64,000 nt of DNA, from NCBI RefSeq assembly GCF_902506095.1, contig NZ_LR733293.1:354416-418415 (forward strand). Direction: 5' to 3'. The position numbers and the translations under genes are program-made. This document shows, one piece after another, positions 9,455 through 17,490 of this stretch. The notes under the pieces were generated by a model. That model was not told where the DNA came from. It ran no database searches and worked only from the letters and a program-made list of their open reading frames with translations. Every line of letters begins with the position of its first letter. Positions within the stretch are counted from its first letter, which is position 1. This DNA comes from Arthrobacter sp. 9AX. GTDB taxonomy: Bacteria > Actinomycetota > Actinomycetes > Actinomycetales > Micrococcaceae.

Positions 9455-10673
9455 TTATCTTTTCGCCCCTGACCACCCCCGCGTGGCGGAGATCCGCGGC
9501 CTGGATGCGCGCAGGTACGCCGAGGCGGCCACCAGGGACTCGTTCGCCGGGCCCATGATCGAGGGCTGGAAGAAGCTGTATCCGCAGCCGTTCAGGGGCA
9601 TCACGAACGACGGCGTCGTCCGGCCGGGGCTGTTTCCGCTCGCTCCCGCGCGGGCCGGGGAGGAGGCGCCCACTGCGGAGATGGCGGCGGCGGCCCGGAA
9701 GCTCCTGGAGGGCTTGTCCCTTGAGCAGGCGTCCCGGCTGGGCTACGCCGTGGATGCGCCTGAGTGGCAGAGCTGGGCGAACCCGGAGTTTATGCAGCAC
9801 GATACCGGGCTCCGCCTGGATGAGCTGGACGCTACGGTGCGCGATGCCGTGTTGGCCGTGGTGGAAGCATCCCTGAGCCCTGCCGGGTTTGAGTTGGTCC
9901 GCAACCTCATGAGGATCAACGGCTTCCTCGGTGAGCTGGTGGAGCTGCCCCTGTTGATGAACGAGTTCAGCTACAACTTCGCGCTGTATGGCGAGCCGTC
10001 CGAAACCGAGCCGTGGGGGTGGCAGCTGTTCGGCCACCACGCGGCACTGAACTGCCTGGTGGCCGGCACGCAGTTGGTGATTTCGCCGGTGTTCATGGGG
10101 GCCGAACCCGATGTGATCGACGCCGGGCCGTACAAGGGCGTGGTGGTGTTCAAGGAGCGCATTGCCTTGACACGCAAGCTGATGGGGGCGCTGCCTGCCG
10201 GGCTGCGCGCTTCGGCCACTGTTTATGAATCCATGGTGGATTCCGCGATGCCCGAGGGCCGCCTTCACGCCGGCGACGAACGGCACCTGGGCGGCTGCTT
10301 CCAGGACAACCGGGTGATTCCCTATGAGGGCATCCGGGTGGCGGACATGCCGGCGGAAGCCCGCGCCCTCCTGGACGCTGTGGTGGACGACTTCATCGCC
10401 TACCTGCCGGACGGTCCCCGGGCTGCCCGGCGCCAGGAGATCCAGGAGCACTACGGCGAAACCTTCTTCAGCTGGATTGGCGGCTGGGAGGGGCAGGAGG
10501 CGTTCTACTTCCGCCTGCAGAGTCCGGTGGTGATCCTGGAACTCGACCACCATGCCGGGGTGTTCCTCAGCAACGACGAGCCAGCCCCGTTCCACATGCA
10601 CACCGTGGTCCGCACCCCCAACGGCAACGACTACGGCCGCGAACTGGTTAAGCAGGCGCTGGCTGGCGGCTAG
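9432..10673 (+). CDS. DUF3500 family protein, function unknown
   Basis: A 413-residue cytoplasmic protein that I recognise as DUF3500-like from the EWQSWANPEF segment, the long mid-region with GHHAALNCLV and FMGAEP, and the C-terminal LELDHHAGVFLSND. Conserved His pairs (GHH, DHH) hint at metal or cofactor chemistry, but no reaction is established to my knowledge. The GTG start at 9432 lies 23 bases inside the hydroxylase gene with AAGGGAAGG upstream, so translation is coupled. Its place in a hydroxylase/FAH operon suggests a catabolic enzyme for the same substrate (inference). Confidence 0.7.
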   Translation: MSESSFRDYLFAPDHPRVAEIRGLDARRYAEAATRDSFAGPMIEGWKKLYPQPFRGITNDGVVRPGLFPLAPARAGEEAPTAEMAAAARKLLEGLSLEQASRLGYAVDAPEWQSWANPEFMQHDTGLRLDELDATVRDAVLAVVEASLSPAGFELVRNLMRINGFLGELVELPLLMNEFSYNFALYGEPSETEPWGWQLFGHHAALNCLVAGTQLVISPVFMGAEPDVIDAGPYKGVVVFKERIALTRKLMGALPAGLRASATVYESMVDSAMPEGRLHAGDERHLGGCFQDNRVIPYEGIRVADMPAEARALLDAVVDDFIAYLPDGPRAARRQEIQEHYGETFFSWIGGWEGQEAFYFRLQSPVVILELDHHAGVFLSNDEPAPFHMHTVVRTPNGNDYGRELVKQALAGG

Positions 10674-10702
10674 GATCGACGCTGGCGACTGGACGCTGCA
10701 AC

Positions 10703-10748
10703 AAGGCGATGGCCCGGACTTCCTTAGGGAAGTCCGGGCCATCGCCTT
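10703..10748. terminator. Bidirectional terminator hairpin
   Basis: A perfect 21-bp inverted repeat (10703-10723 and 10728-10748) with loop TTAG. It is flanked by short A and T runs and lies between the convergent DUF3500 gene and bicupin gene. Confidence 0.85.
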
Positions 10749-10755
10749 TGAAACG

Positions 10756-11826
10756 CTAGGAGATTTCGAGGGCGGTGCGGCGCTGTGGCGGCGGGCCCAC
10801 CACGGTGAGGTCCATTTCGGCCTGGGCGCGGCCGAAGCCTTCCATGTCCATGTACGGCTCGCCGCCCTCGGTGTACATGTAGTCCTCCGTGGGCTTGTTG
10901 AAGTACTCGAAGAAGCCGTTGAAGACCGACGGCGTGAGGAAGCCCAGCATCTGGGTGTTGTGCGAATCCAGGGCGAAGGAGTGGATGGTGCCGGCCGGGG
11001 CGTGCACGAAGTCGCCCTTGGTCAGCAGCATCTCCCGGCCGTTGGCATACAACCACATCCGGCCCTCGGTGACCAGGAAGTTCTCCGTGTGCTGCTCGTG
11101 GAAGTGCAGCGGGATGTACGGCGTCTTGGCACCCTTGGTGTGCACTGCAAAGTAGTTCGAGCCGGTGTTCGCCGGCCGGGACAGGTAGGTGAACATGGTC
11201 TGGTAGCTGACCAGCCGCTCACCCTCATGCGCACTCAGGAAGTAGGGGCTCAGCGTGGGCGGCAGGCCGGCGTCGTGCTTGAACGTGGGAGTGACGCGCT
11301 CAACGTCCGGGAACGTGATGCCGAACTCGGCGCCCACTTCCGCCTGTTCCTGGAGGCTGGCCGTGCGGCCGGCGCGGACGGGCGGGACGTGGGAGCCGAT
11401 GGGGGTGCCGACGCGCTCGTAGTAGGCCTCGGCGCCGCCCGGCGTCATCCAGTTGAGGAAGCGGGTGTAGTGGCTCGCCATCCGGTAGGCGTGGGGCGTG
11501 TTGGGCGGGATCACCACGGAGTCGCCGGGCGTGAGGATGCGGCTTTCGCCGGGGAGCCAGACGTGCAGGATGCCGTCGAAGACGTAGAGGGTTTTGTGCT
11601 CCACCGTGTGGCTGACGAACGGCGATTCCGCGCCCATGCCGCCGGAGATGTAGGCGGCGCTGAAGATGCCACCGGTGTCCGCCGCGCGGGCGATCACAGT
11701 GACCAGCTGGCCGTTGATCTCATAACGGGCGCCCTCGCCTGACGCCATGTAGTAGGGGACAGCTTCTCCGGGCAGGGTGTTGGCCGCCGGCAGGTGCTGG
11801 TTCATTTCCTCCACGCTGAGGGACAT
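10756..11826 (-). CDS. Quercetin 2,3-dioxygenase-like bicupin
   Basis: Metal-dependent dioxygenase related to Bacillus QdoI (YxaG), which cleaves the flavonol C ring to a depside and CO. The 356-residue protein has two cupin domains. The C-terminal domain keeps all metal ligands: H241, H243, E248 (LHFHEQHTE) and H282 (TIHSF). The N-terminal domain keeps H73 and H112 but has V and K where the first His and the Glu belong, so probably only one metal site is active. The start at 11826 is chosen from AAGGA upstream; a further upstream start is shadow. It is divergent from a carboxylesterase and shares a palindromic operator with the hydroxylase operon. Confidence 0.8.
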   Translation of the reverse strand: MSLSVEEMNQHLPAANTLPGEAVPYYMASGEGARYEINGQLVTVIARAADTGGIFSAAYISGGMGAESPFVSHTVEHKTLYVFDGILHVWLPGESRILTPGDSVVIPPNTPHAYRMASHYTRFLNWMTPGGAEAYYERVGTPIGSHVPPVRAGRTASLQEQAEVGAEFGITFPDVERVTPTFKHDAGLPPTLSPYFLSAHEGERLVSYQTMFTYLSRPANTGSNYFAVHTKGAKTPYIPLHFHEQHTENFLVTEGRMWLYANGREMLLTKGDFVHAPAGTIHSFALDSHNTQMLGFLTPSVFNGFFEYFNKPTEDYMYTEGGEPYMDMEGFGRAQAEMDLTVVGPPPQRRTALEIS

Positions 11827-11907
11827 TGTTCCTTCTTTCCAGTCGTCCGGCCGGGCCGGAATGTGACCTCCATCATTGCCGGTGCCCGCCGCAGCCACGA
11901 GCCGAAA

Positions 11908-11922
11908 TTTCAATGGTTGAAA
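11908..11922. promoter_or_regulatory. Palindromic operator TTTCA-N5-TGAAA (copy 2)
   Basis: TTTCA ATGGT TGAAA sits midway between the divergent bicupin and carboxylesterase genes. Half-sites and spacing equal those at 5843-5857, which suggests one regulator for both control regions. Confidence 0.6.
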
Positions 11923-11995
11923 GCCAACTGTGCTGGTACCGGCGGAGCTGGGATGCTGGCAGTTGGACCTAAGTCACCCAGGAGTCTTTGCCGGC

Positions 11996-13525
11996 ATGAG
12001 CCTTTCCTCCACTGTCAACCTTGCCGAAGGCAGCATCCGCGGCACTTCATTCGCGGCTGAAGCGCGCGAGGTCAGCCGCTTCCTGGGGATTCCCTATGCA
12101 GGGTCGCCGGCCGGCTCCGGCCGTTTCCGCCCGCCGGTTCCCGTCCCGCCGTGGACGGGGGTGCGCGACTGTACCCTGCCAGGGCCGGCGGCGCCGCAGA
12201 ACCCCGAGGTTCCTGCCCCGCCTGGCCGGAAGCCGCGGACGTGGAGTGAAAGCGGTTGCCTGAACCTGAACGTCTGGACGCCTGCTGCGGGCGGTTCGGG
12301 GTCGCCCGTGATGGTCTGGATCCACGGCGGCGCGTATGTGTCCGGCGCCAACAGTGACGGAATGTACGACGGCGGCAATCTCGCGGCTGCCACCGGCACC
12401 GTTGTAGTGACGGTCAATTACCGGCTCGGCGCCCTTGGCTTTTTGCACCTTGAGGAGTTGCTGGGGCCGGAGTACGCGGAGTCATCGAACGTGGCGCTGC
12501 TGGATGTGGTCGAGGCGCTGCGCTGGGTTCAGCGGAACATCGGTGCGTTTGGCGGCGACTCGGGGAACGTGACGGTCTTTGGTGAGTCGGCTGGGGCTGC
12601 GGCGGTGGGGACGTTGCTGGGGATGCGTGCGGCGCAGGGCTTGTTCCGGCGGGCGATCATGCAGAGCGGGACAGCGGAGAGGTTCCGGACGGCGGACTGC
12701 TCGTCCCGGATCAGCCGGGAGTTCCTCTCGCAGTGTGGACTGGATGCCGCCCAGGCCGCGGATGTGCTGACCCTTCCGGTGGAGCGGCTGCTCGAGGCCC
12801 AGGAGAAGCTGGTGCAGCGGTGTGGCGCTGACACATTTGCGGTGGCGTTGCCGTTCCAGCCCACCGTGGGAACGCCGTCGCTTCCGGTGCCGCCGCTGGA
12901 TGCGGTGCGGAATGGCCTTAATTCAGGAGTGGACCTGCTGATCGGGACGAACCTGAACGAGGGGTCCTTCGCGGTGGAGATGCGGCCGAAGAGTCCGGCG
13001 CAGCCGCCGCACGCAGAGCGTGTTGCGGCAGTGCTGGCTGAGTTCGGCGCTTCCGGACGGGAGGCCGAGTACACGCAGGCGCTCGCAGCTGCCGCGGGTG
13101 CCGGGCCCGGCGGCAAGCAGCTGCTCGAAGCCGCTATCTCCGATGGTGTGTACAGGCAACCCAGCAACCGCCTCCTGGACGCCCGGCAGGGCTCCGCCGG
13201 GAAGAATTTCGCGTACCTTTTCACGTGGCGGAGCCCCGCCATGGGCGGCAGGCTCGGCGCGTGCCACGCGCTGGACATCCCCTTCGTGTTCCGGCGGTTG
13301 GTCTCGCCGGAAGCGGAGTTCCTCACCCGCGGAACCGCACCGCAGGGCCTCAGCGACATGATGAGTACTTCCTGGGCCGCTTTCGCGCGCACCGGCATGC
13401 CGGCTGGACCGGGCCTGCAGGAGTGGCCCGAGTACGGACAGAGCCGACGCACACTGATTCTTGATGAGGAGCCGCGGGTGGAGGATGATCCCCGCACGGA
13501 GCTGCGCCAGTTCTGGGCGGGGTAG
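11996..13525 (+). CDS. Type-B carboxylesterase
   Basis: Serine esterase of the cholinesterase/para-nitrobenzyl-esterase family, 509 aa. The oxyanion hole is in VWIHGGAYVSGA, the nucleophile in VFGESAGAAAVG, and the catalytic His in GACHALDIPFVF near the C-terminus. No signal peptide is seen, so it is cytoplasmic. The ATG at 11996 has AGGAG eleven bases upstream; a GTG at 11930 would add 22 unconserved residues. Divergent from the quercetinase-like bicupin, it could hydrolyse the depside that flavonol cleavage releases, but family substrates are broad. Confidence 0.85.
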   Translation: MSLSSTVNLAEGSIRGTSFAAEAREVSRFLGIPYAGSPAGSGRFRPPVPVPPWTGVRDCTLPGPAAPQNPEVPAPPGRKPRTWSESGCLNLNVWTPAAGGSGSPVMVWIHGGAYVSGANSDGMYDGGNLAAATGTVVVTVNYRLGALGFLHLEELLGPEYAESSNVALLDVVEALRWVQRNIGAFGGDSGNVTVFGESAGAAAVGTLLGMRAAQGLFRRAIMQSGTAERFRTADCSSRISREFLSQCGLDAAQAADVLTLPVERLLEAQEKLVQRCGADTFAVALPFQPTVGTPSLPVPPLDAVRNGLNSGVDLLIGTNLNEGSFAVEMRPKSPAQPPHAERVAAVLAEFGASGREAEYTQALAAAAGAGPGGKQLLEAAISDGVYRQPSNRLLDARQGSAGKNFAYLFTWRSPAMGGRLGACHALDIPFVFRRLVSPEAEFLTRGTAPQGLSDMMSTSWAAFARTGMPAGPGLQEWPEYGQSRRTLILDEEPRVEDDPRTELRQFWAG

Positions 13526-13535
13526 CTCAGGTCCC

Positions 13536-14642
13536 CTACTTCTTCGTCAGCCGGTACCGTTCGATCTGCTTCAACCGCCGCAGGAGGCTGTCGCGCCGGG
13601 GGTGGGGGACGGCGTCGGCCGGTTCGGCGGTGAGGTCGATGTGCTTGGTGCCGTACTGCCAGAGCAGCAGGTCATCGAGGAGCCGGTCCGGGCCGGGCGA
13701 GTAGCGGTGGTCCAGGGCTTTGCGCACCTCGGTGATCCGGTTGGCGCTCAGCAGCCCGGCCAGAGCCATGGTCTGGTTGAGTCCGTGGGCGGCGAGGAGC
13801 TCCGCGGCCCAGCCCCAATCGTCGTCCACCTTACGGTCCACGTGCGGGAGGAGGGTGCGCCAGACGTCCCGGATGCGGTTGGGCGTCAGCGGTGCGGCGC
13901 CTTCGCCCTCGGTATCCCAGAAACTGCGCACTTCCTCGTACCGCTCATGCAGGTCGGCGAAGGCCGTTTCGACCGTTTCCAACATCGCCGCAGTGGCCGT
14001 GAACTGCCGGTCGAAGTGCGGCGTCCAGGCCCGTGGGTCCTCGGCCTTGAACCGGATATCGTGCTCGATCTCGCTCCACGCGTGCGCGAAAATCGTACGG
14101 ATCTGGCATTCGAAGAAGTAGCTGCCGTTGGGCTGGGCGTCCGGGTTGAAGACCTGCTGGTACTCCTTGACAGCCTCGTTCTGGATGGTCCGCAGGATCA
14201 GGTGCCGGCTCGAATAGCCGTAGGTGCCCGACTCGATGGAGCCGATGTCCTTTTCACGGTCCCCGCGGCAATCGAAGAGCTGGCGCTGGCGCTTGATGAT
14301 GTTGGCCACCGCGGCGTTCTCGGCCGGCAGCTTGGTGATGACGCGGATGCCCACCATGTCATTCAGTGTGCGGAACGGGTCCGGGAACTTCAGCACCCGG
14401 GGCCCGCCAGGCTCCAGCGGCTCCTCCGTCCGGGAGATCTTCTCCCTGAACGACTCCACCGTTTTGGTCCGGCCGGTGACGAACAGCGGTGTGACCTCGC
14501 TGTCCTTCAGCATGTCCCGCATCAGCAGCAGGACATCGCGTGTGACGAGCTTCAGGGCAGGCCGGACGCGCTCGTAAATCTCCACGTTCCGCTGCACGGA
14601 CTCGCGCAGGTCCGCGTCCAGGCTCTCCCAGTTACTTGGCAT
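13536..14642 (-). CDS. RelA/SpoT-domain (p)ppGpp synthetase-like protein
   Basis: Predicted GTP pyrophosphokinase of the small alarmone synthetase class, 368 aa. The synthetase domain covers about residues 40-190, with substrate motifs TGRTKTVESFREKI, NDMVGIRVI, YSSRHLIL and ECQIRTIFAHAWSEIEHD. No HD hydrolase, TGS or ACT domain is present. A helical C-terminal half of about 170 residues, longer than in typical small synthetases, has no family I can name. Upstream, TAAGCT ends six bases before the ATG, so the mRNA is probably leaderless. It is convergent with the carboxylesterase, with only ten bases between the stops. Confidence 0.82.
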   Translation of the reverse strand: MPSNWESLDADLRESVQRNVEIYERVRPALKLVTRDVLLLMRDMLKDSEVTPLFVTGRTKTVESFREKISRTEEPLEPGGPRVLKFPDPFRTLNDMVGIRVITKLPAENAAVANIIKRQRQLFDCRGDREKDIGSIESGTYGYSSRHLILRTIQNEAVKEYQQVFNPDAQPNGSYFFECQIRTIFAHAWSEIEHDIRFKAEDPRAWTPHFDRQFTATAAMLETVETAFADLHERYEEVRSFWDTEGEGAAPLTPNRIRDVWRTLLPHVDRKVDDDWGWAAELLAAHGLNQTMALAGLLSANRITEVRKALDHRYSPGPDRLLDDLLLWQYGTKHIDLTAEPADAVPHPRRDSLLRRLKQIERYRLTKK

Positions 14643-14648
14643 AATTCC

Positions 14649-14654
14649 AGCTTA
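14649..14654 (-). promoter_or_regulatory. -10 box of leaderless alarmone-synthetase transcript
   Basis: On the minus strand TAAGCT is followed by six bases and then the ATG at 14642. The spacing equals that of other leaderless starts in this window. Confidence 0.45.
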
Positions 14655-14675
14655 CGGCCGGCCACTGACAGAACG

Positions 14676-14696
14676 ACGGCGGCGCGAAGCCGCCGT
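14676..14696. terminator. GC-rich hairpin upstream of the peptidase promoter
   Basis: ACGGCGGC and GCCGCCGT form a perfect 8-bp stem around GCGAA. It lies between two divergent genes, so a structural or regulatory role is as likely as termination. Confidence 0.35.
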
Positions 14697-14742
14697 TCCA
14701 ATGTCCGCCGGGCCGGGCAGCGGGCAAGTTCAGCGCGAAGCG

Positions 14743-14771
14743 TTGACATGATCCACGGCGGGGCCTACATT
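14743..14771 (+). promoter_or_regulatory. Strong sigma-70-type promoter of the M1 peptidase gene
   Basis: TTGACA (14743-14748), a 17-base spacer and TACATT (14766-14771). The predicted start of transcription is near 14778, giving an untranslated leader of about 130 bases that holds a small hairpin (AGCGGC/GCCGCT, 14791-14809). Confidence 0.75.
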
Positions 14772-14775
14772 TCTA

Positions 14776-14788
14776 CCCAACTGTTGGG
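14776..14788. promoter_or_regulatory. Palindromic operator at the transcription start
   Basis: CCCAAC T GTTGGG is a perfect dyad centred on the predicted +1 of the peptidase promoter. A bound repressor would block initiation. Confidence 0.5.
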
Positions 14789-14907
14789 GGAGCGGCACCT
14801 GAAGCCGCTGGGGTTGGTCTCGTCGCCGCGAAGGCACTCATCTGCTTGCCCGTGCAGATCCGAGAGCGAGACACCGCCCGACTTCTGCCCAGCCCAGGAC
14901 CACAACC

Positions 14908-16371
14908 ATGACCAATTTGATGAGCAATTTCCGGCGCGCCACGGCCGTGATGCTGGTGACGGCAGGGGTTGCCGGGATCGGCACCCCGTCGCAGGCCACC
15001 AGCCGGAGTACGGAGACCCGTTTCGCAGCCGGCGCGGCAGGCAGCGGCGATCCGTACTTCCCCAACGCCGGCAACGGCGGGTACGACGTCCTCCACTACG
15101 GCCTCGACCTCCGGTACACCCCGCCGTCGGACCCCAGTGTGCTGGCAGGAAAACTCAGCGCCGCGGCAACCATCACCCTGCGCGCAGAAGAGGAGCTCGA
15201 AGCCCTCAACTTCGACCTGCGCGGCCTCGCTGTCACCGCAGTCAGGGTGGACGGCAAAGACACGGGCTGGACCCAAACGCAGGACGACGCCAACCGGGTG
15301 TGGGAAGTGACCATCAGCCCGAAGCCCAAGCTGAAGGCAGGCCGGGAGGCAACCATCCAGATCGAGTACGGCGGCAATACCGGACGGCCCGTCGATACCA
15401 CCGGGGCGCTCTACGGGTGGGTCACCACCGCAGACGGCGCGATAGTGGTCAACGAGCCCGACGGCGCCGCCACCTGGTACCCGGTCAACGACGACCCGGA
15501 AGACAAGGCCACCTACACCTTTGCCGTCACGGTACCGGAAGGCAAAACCGCCGTTGCCAACGGCCTGCCCGACGGACGCCCCCAGACCAAGGACGGCTGG
15601 ACCACGTGGAGCTGGGAAGCGTCGGATCCCATGGCCAGCTACCTTTCGACGGCGGGCATCGGCAACTTCGCGCTGTCCTACGACGAAGGTCCCGGCGGGC
15701 TCCCCATCATCAACGCCATCGACGCGGACGTGGCAGGCCAGGCACTGACGCAGACCAGTGCGTCCCTCGCACTGCAGCCCCAAATGGTCGCATTCCTTGA
15801 GGACCGCTTTGGCCGTTATCCGTTCGAGGCCTTCGGCGCAACCGTTGACGACGACAGCGTTGACTACGCGCTGGAGACACAGACGCGGCCGGTCTACTCG
15901 GGGGCCGCGAGCGAAGGCACCGTGGTGCACGAACTGGGTCACCAATGGTTCGGAAACGCTGTGAGCCCGGCGGACTGGCAGGACATCTGGCTCAACGAGG
16001 GCTGGGCCACCTACATCGAGTGGTTGTGGGCCGAGCACCGGGGAACAGCAACCGCGGCCCGGCAATTCACGGATGCGGTGACGCTGCTGGATGCGAACAA
16101 CCGCTGGGCGCTGAACATCGCCGACCCAGGACGGGACAACCTGTTTGCGGGGCAGGTCTACCTCCGCGGTGCTGCAGCCCTCTACGCATTGCGCGCGAAG
16201 GTGGGGGACGACGCGTTCCTTGAGGGCGCACGGGAATGGCTGGACCGGTTTGACGGTTCCTCGGCCACAACGGAACACTTCCAGGCCGTGATGGAGGAAG
16301 CCTCGGGCCAGGAGCTCGGCGCGTTCTTCAATGACTGGCTGAGGGAGGGTGACCGGCCAGCGATGCCGTAA
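14908..16371 (+). CDS. Secreted M1-family zinc metallopeptidase
   Basis: Aminopeptidase N-type exopeptidase, 487 aa. A signal peptide (basic start, hydrophobic stretch, SQA cleavage site near residue 30) predicts export; no lipobox or anchor is seen. The zinc site is HELGH at 341-345 with the third ligand E364 in WLNEGWATY, an exact HExxH-18-E spacing. The usual GAMEN exopeptidase motif is replaced by YALETQT. The protein stops soon after the catalytic domain, so the large C-terminal domain of classical aminopeptidase N is absent. The gene has its own promoter and stands alone. Confidence 0.88.
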   Translation: MTNLMSNFRRATAVMLVTAGVAGIGTPSQATSRSTETRFAAGAAGSGDPYFPNAGNGGYDVLHYGLDLRYTPPSDPSVLAGKLSAAATITLRAEEELEALNFDLRGLAVTAVRVDGKDTGWTQTQDDANRVWEVTISPKPKLKAGREATIQIEYGGNTGRPVDTTGALYGWVTTADGAIVVNEPDGAATWYPVNDDPEDKATYTFAVTVPEGKTAVANGLPDGRPQTKDGWTTWSWEASDPMASYLSTAGIGNFALSYDEGPGGLPIINAIDADVAGQALTQTSASLALQPQMVAFLEDRFGRYPFEAFGATVDDDSVDYALETQTRPVYSGAASEGTVVHELGHQWFGNAVSPADWQDIWLNEGWATYIEWLWAEHRGTATAARQFTDAVTLLDANNRWALNIADPGRDNLFAGQVYLRGAAALYALRAKVGDDAFLEGAREWLDRFDGSSATTEHFQAVMEEASGQELGAFFNDWLREGDRPAMP

Positions 16372-16413
16372 CGACATGCCGTAAGACGTACAGTACGACG
16401 GCGCCGGGAGCCT

Positions 16414-17460
16414 TCAGCCTTCCGCGGCAGCTGTGGAGCCGCGCACCACGAGTGAGCTTTCCAGGGTGACCTCGTTCTGTTCCAGCGCCTTCCCCTCCAT
16501 GAGGCGGCGCAGCTGCTCCCCGGCTTTCAGGCCCAGGGGAGTGGCGGGCAGGTGGACGCTGGTAAGCCCCGGATTGCTCGTAGCCGAATAGGGGAGGTCG
16601 TCGAAGCCGGCCACCGCCAGTTCCGCCGGAATCTGCACGCCCGCCACGCGTGCCTCCTGCAGCACGCCGTAGGCGTGCGTATCCGTACCGCAGACCACTG
16701 CGGTCACCCCCGCGCGCTGCCACGCCGGCCAGGCGGCGGCGAACGCGGAAGCCGCGGTGCCGACGTCGATGGTGGTACTGATGACGCGGTCCGCACCCAC
16801 CGTGATGCCGCGGGCGTCGGCCTCGGCCAGGAAGGCCTGGCGGCGGAGGGCAAAGGTTTCGGTGCCGGTGACACTGTCCACGTACGCCACCTCCCGGTGC
16901 CCGGCCTCGGCCAGGTGCGCGGCAAGTTGGCGCGCACCGCTTGCCACGTCCAGGTTCACCGCCGGGGCGTAGGACTCCAGCCCGGGCGCGTCCAGCAGCA
17001 CCAGGGGCGACGGCGACGCGAGGTCCTCGAGGAAGCCCGCACTGGGTGCGTCCACCAGGAGCCCGGCGGGGCGCAGGGACATCAGCCGCCGGACGTCGTC
17101 GGCCTCCGGAAACTCGCCCGCCTCGGTGACGGACAGCAGCAGCTGGTACTCCGGGCCCAGCGACTCCCGCACTCCGGCGATGACCTTCGCGAAGAAGGGG
17201 TTGGAGATGTCCGGTGCCACCAGGATCACGATCGAGCTGACGCCTTTGGCCAGCGAACTGCCGATCCCGTCCACCACGTAGCCCAGTTCGGCGATGGCTT
17301 CGCGCACCCGGGAAATGTTGTCCTCAGAGACCCGCCCGGCCGTCTTGCCGTTGGCCACCAGCGAGACAGTCGCGGTGGAGACGCCGGCCCGGGCGGCCAC
17401 CATTGCCGCGGTGATCCGCCGCGAACGCGCGGGCTGCTGCAACTGTTGCGCGGATTCCAT
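16414..17460 (-). CDS. LacI-family transcriptional regulator
   Basis: Repressor of 348 aa with an N-terminal helix-turn-helix (TAAMVAARAGVSTATVSLVANG, about residues 18-40) and a periplasmic-binding-protein-like effector domain from about residue 75. The effector domain shows the family pattern PDISNPFFAKVIAG and ends AVAGFDDLPYS followed by LTSVHLP. The ATG at 17460 has no Shine-Dalgarno; TACGAT six bases upstream suggests a leaderless mRNA. It follows the exporter gene after 30 bases in the same direction. It is a candidate for binding the two LacI-type palindromes at 19369-19408, but this is not provable here. Confidence 0.85.
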   Translation of the reverse strand: MESAQQLQQPARSRRITAAMVAARAGVSTATVSLVANGKTAGRVSEDNISRVREAIAELGYVVDGIGSSLAKGVSSIVILVAPDISNPFFAKVIAGVRESLGPEYQLLLSVTEAGEFPEADDVRRLMSLRPAGLLVDAPSAGFLEDLASPSPLVLLDAPGLESYAPAVNLDVASGARQLAAHLAEAGHREVAYVDSVTGTETFALRRQAFLAEADARGITVGADRVISTTIDVGTAASAFAAAWPAWQRAGVTAVVCGTDTHAYGVLQEARVAGVQIPAELAVAGFDDLPYSATSNPGLTSVHLPATPLGLKAGEQLRRLMEGKALEQNEVTLESSLVVRGSTAAAEG

Positions 17461-17466
17461 ACGTCG

Positions 17467-17472
17467 ATCGTA
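17467..17472 (-). promoter_or_regulatory. -10 box of leaderless lacI-type transcript
   Basis: On the minus strand TACGAT is separated from the ATG at 17460 by six bases. No Shine-Dalgarno is visible. Confidence 0.5.
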
Positions 17473-17490
17473 ATGGGCGCGGCGCGCGCT

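Noticed and set aside
10552..11742. A 396-codon plus-strand frame opposite the bicupin.
   Set aside because: It crosses the bidirectional terminator, and the bicupin on the other strand has complete cupin motifs.
13461..15800. A 779-codon plus-strand frame opposite the alarmone synthetase.
   Set aside because: No family motifs; it crosses a good promoter and overlaps two clear genes on different frames or strands.
16372..16413. Terminator between the M1 peptidase and the LacI gene.
   Set aside because: Only CGTAC-A-GTACG (5 bp) is present, too short to call.
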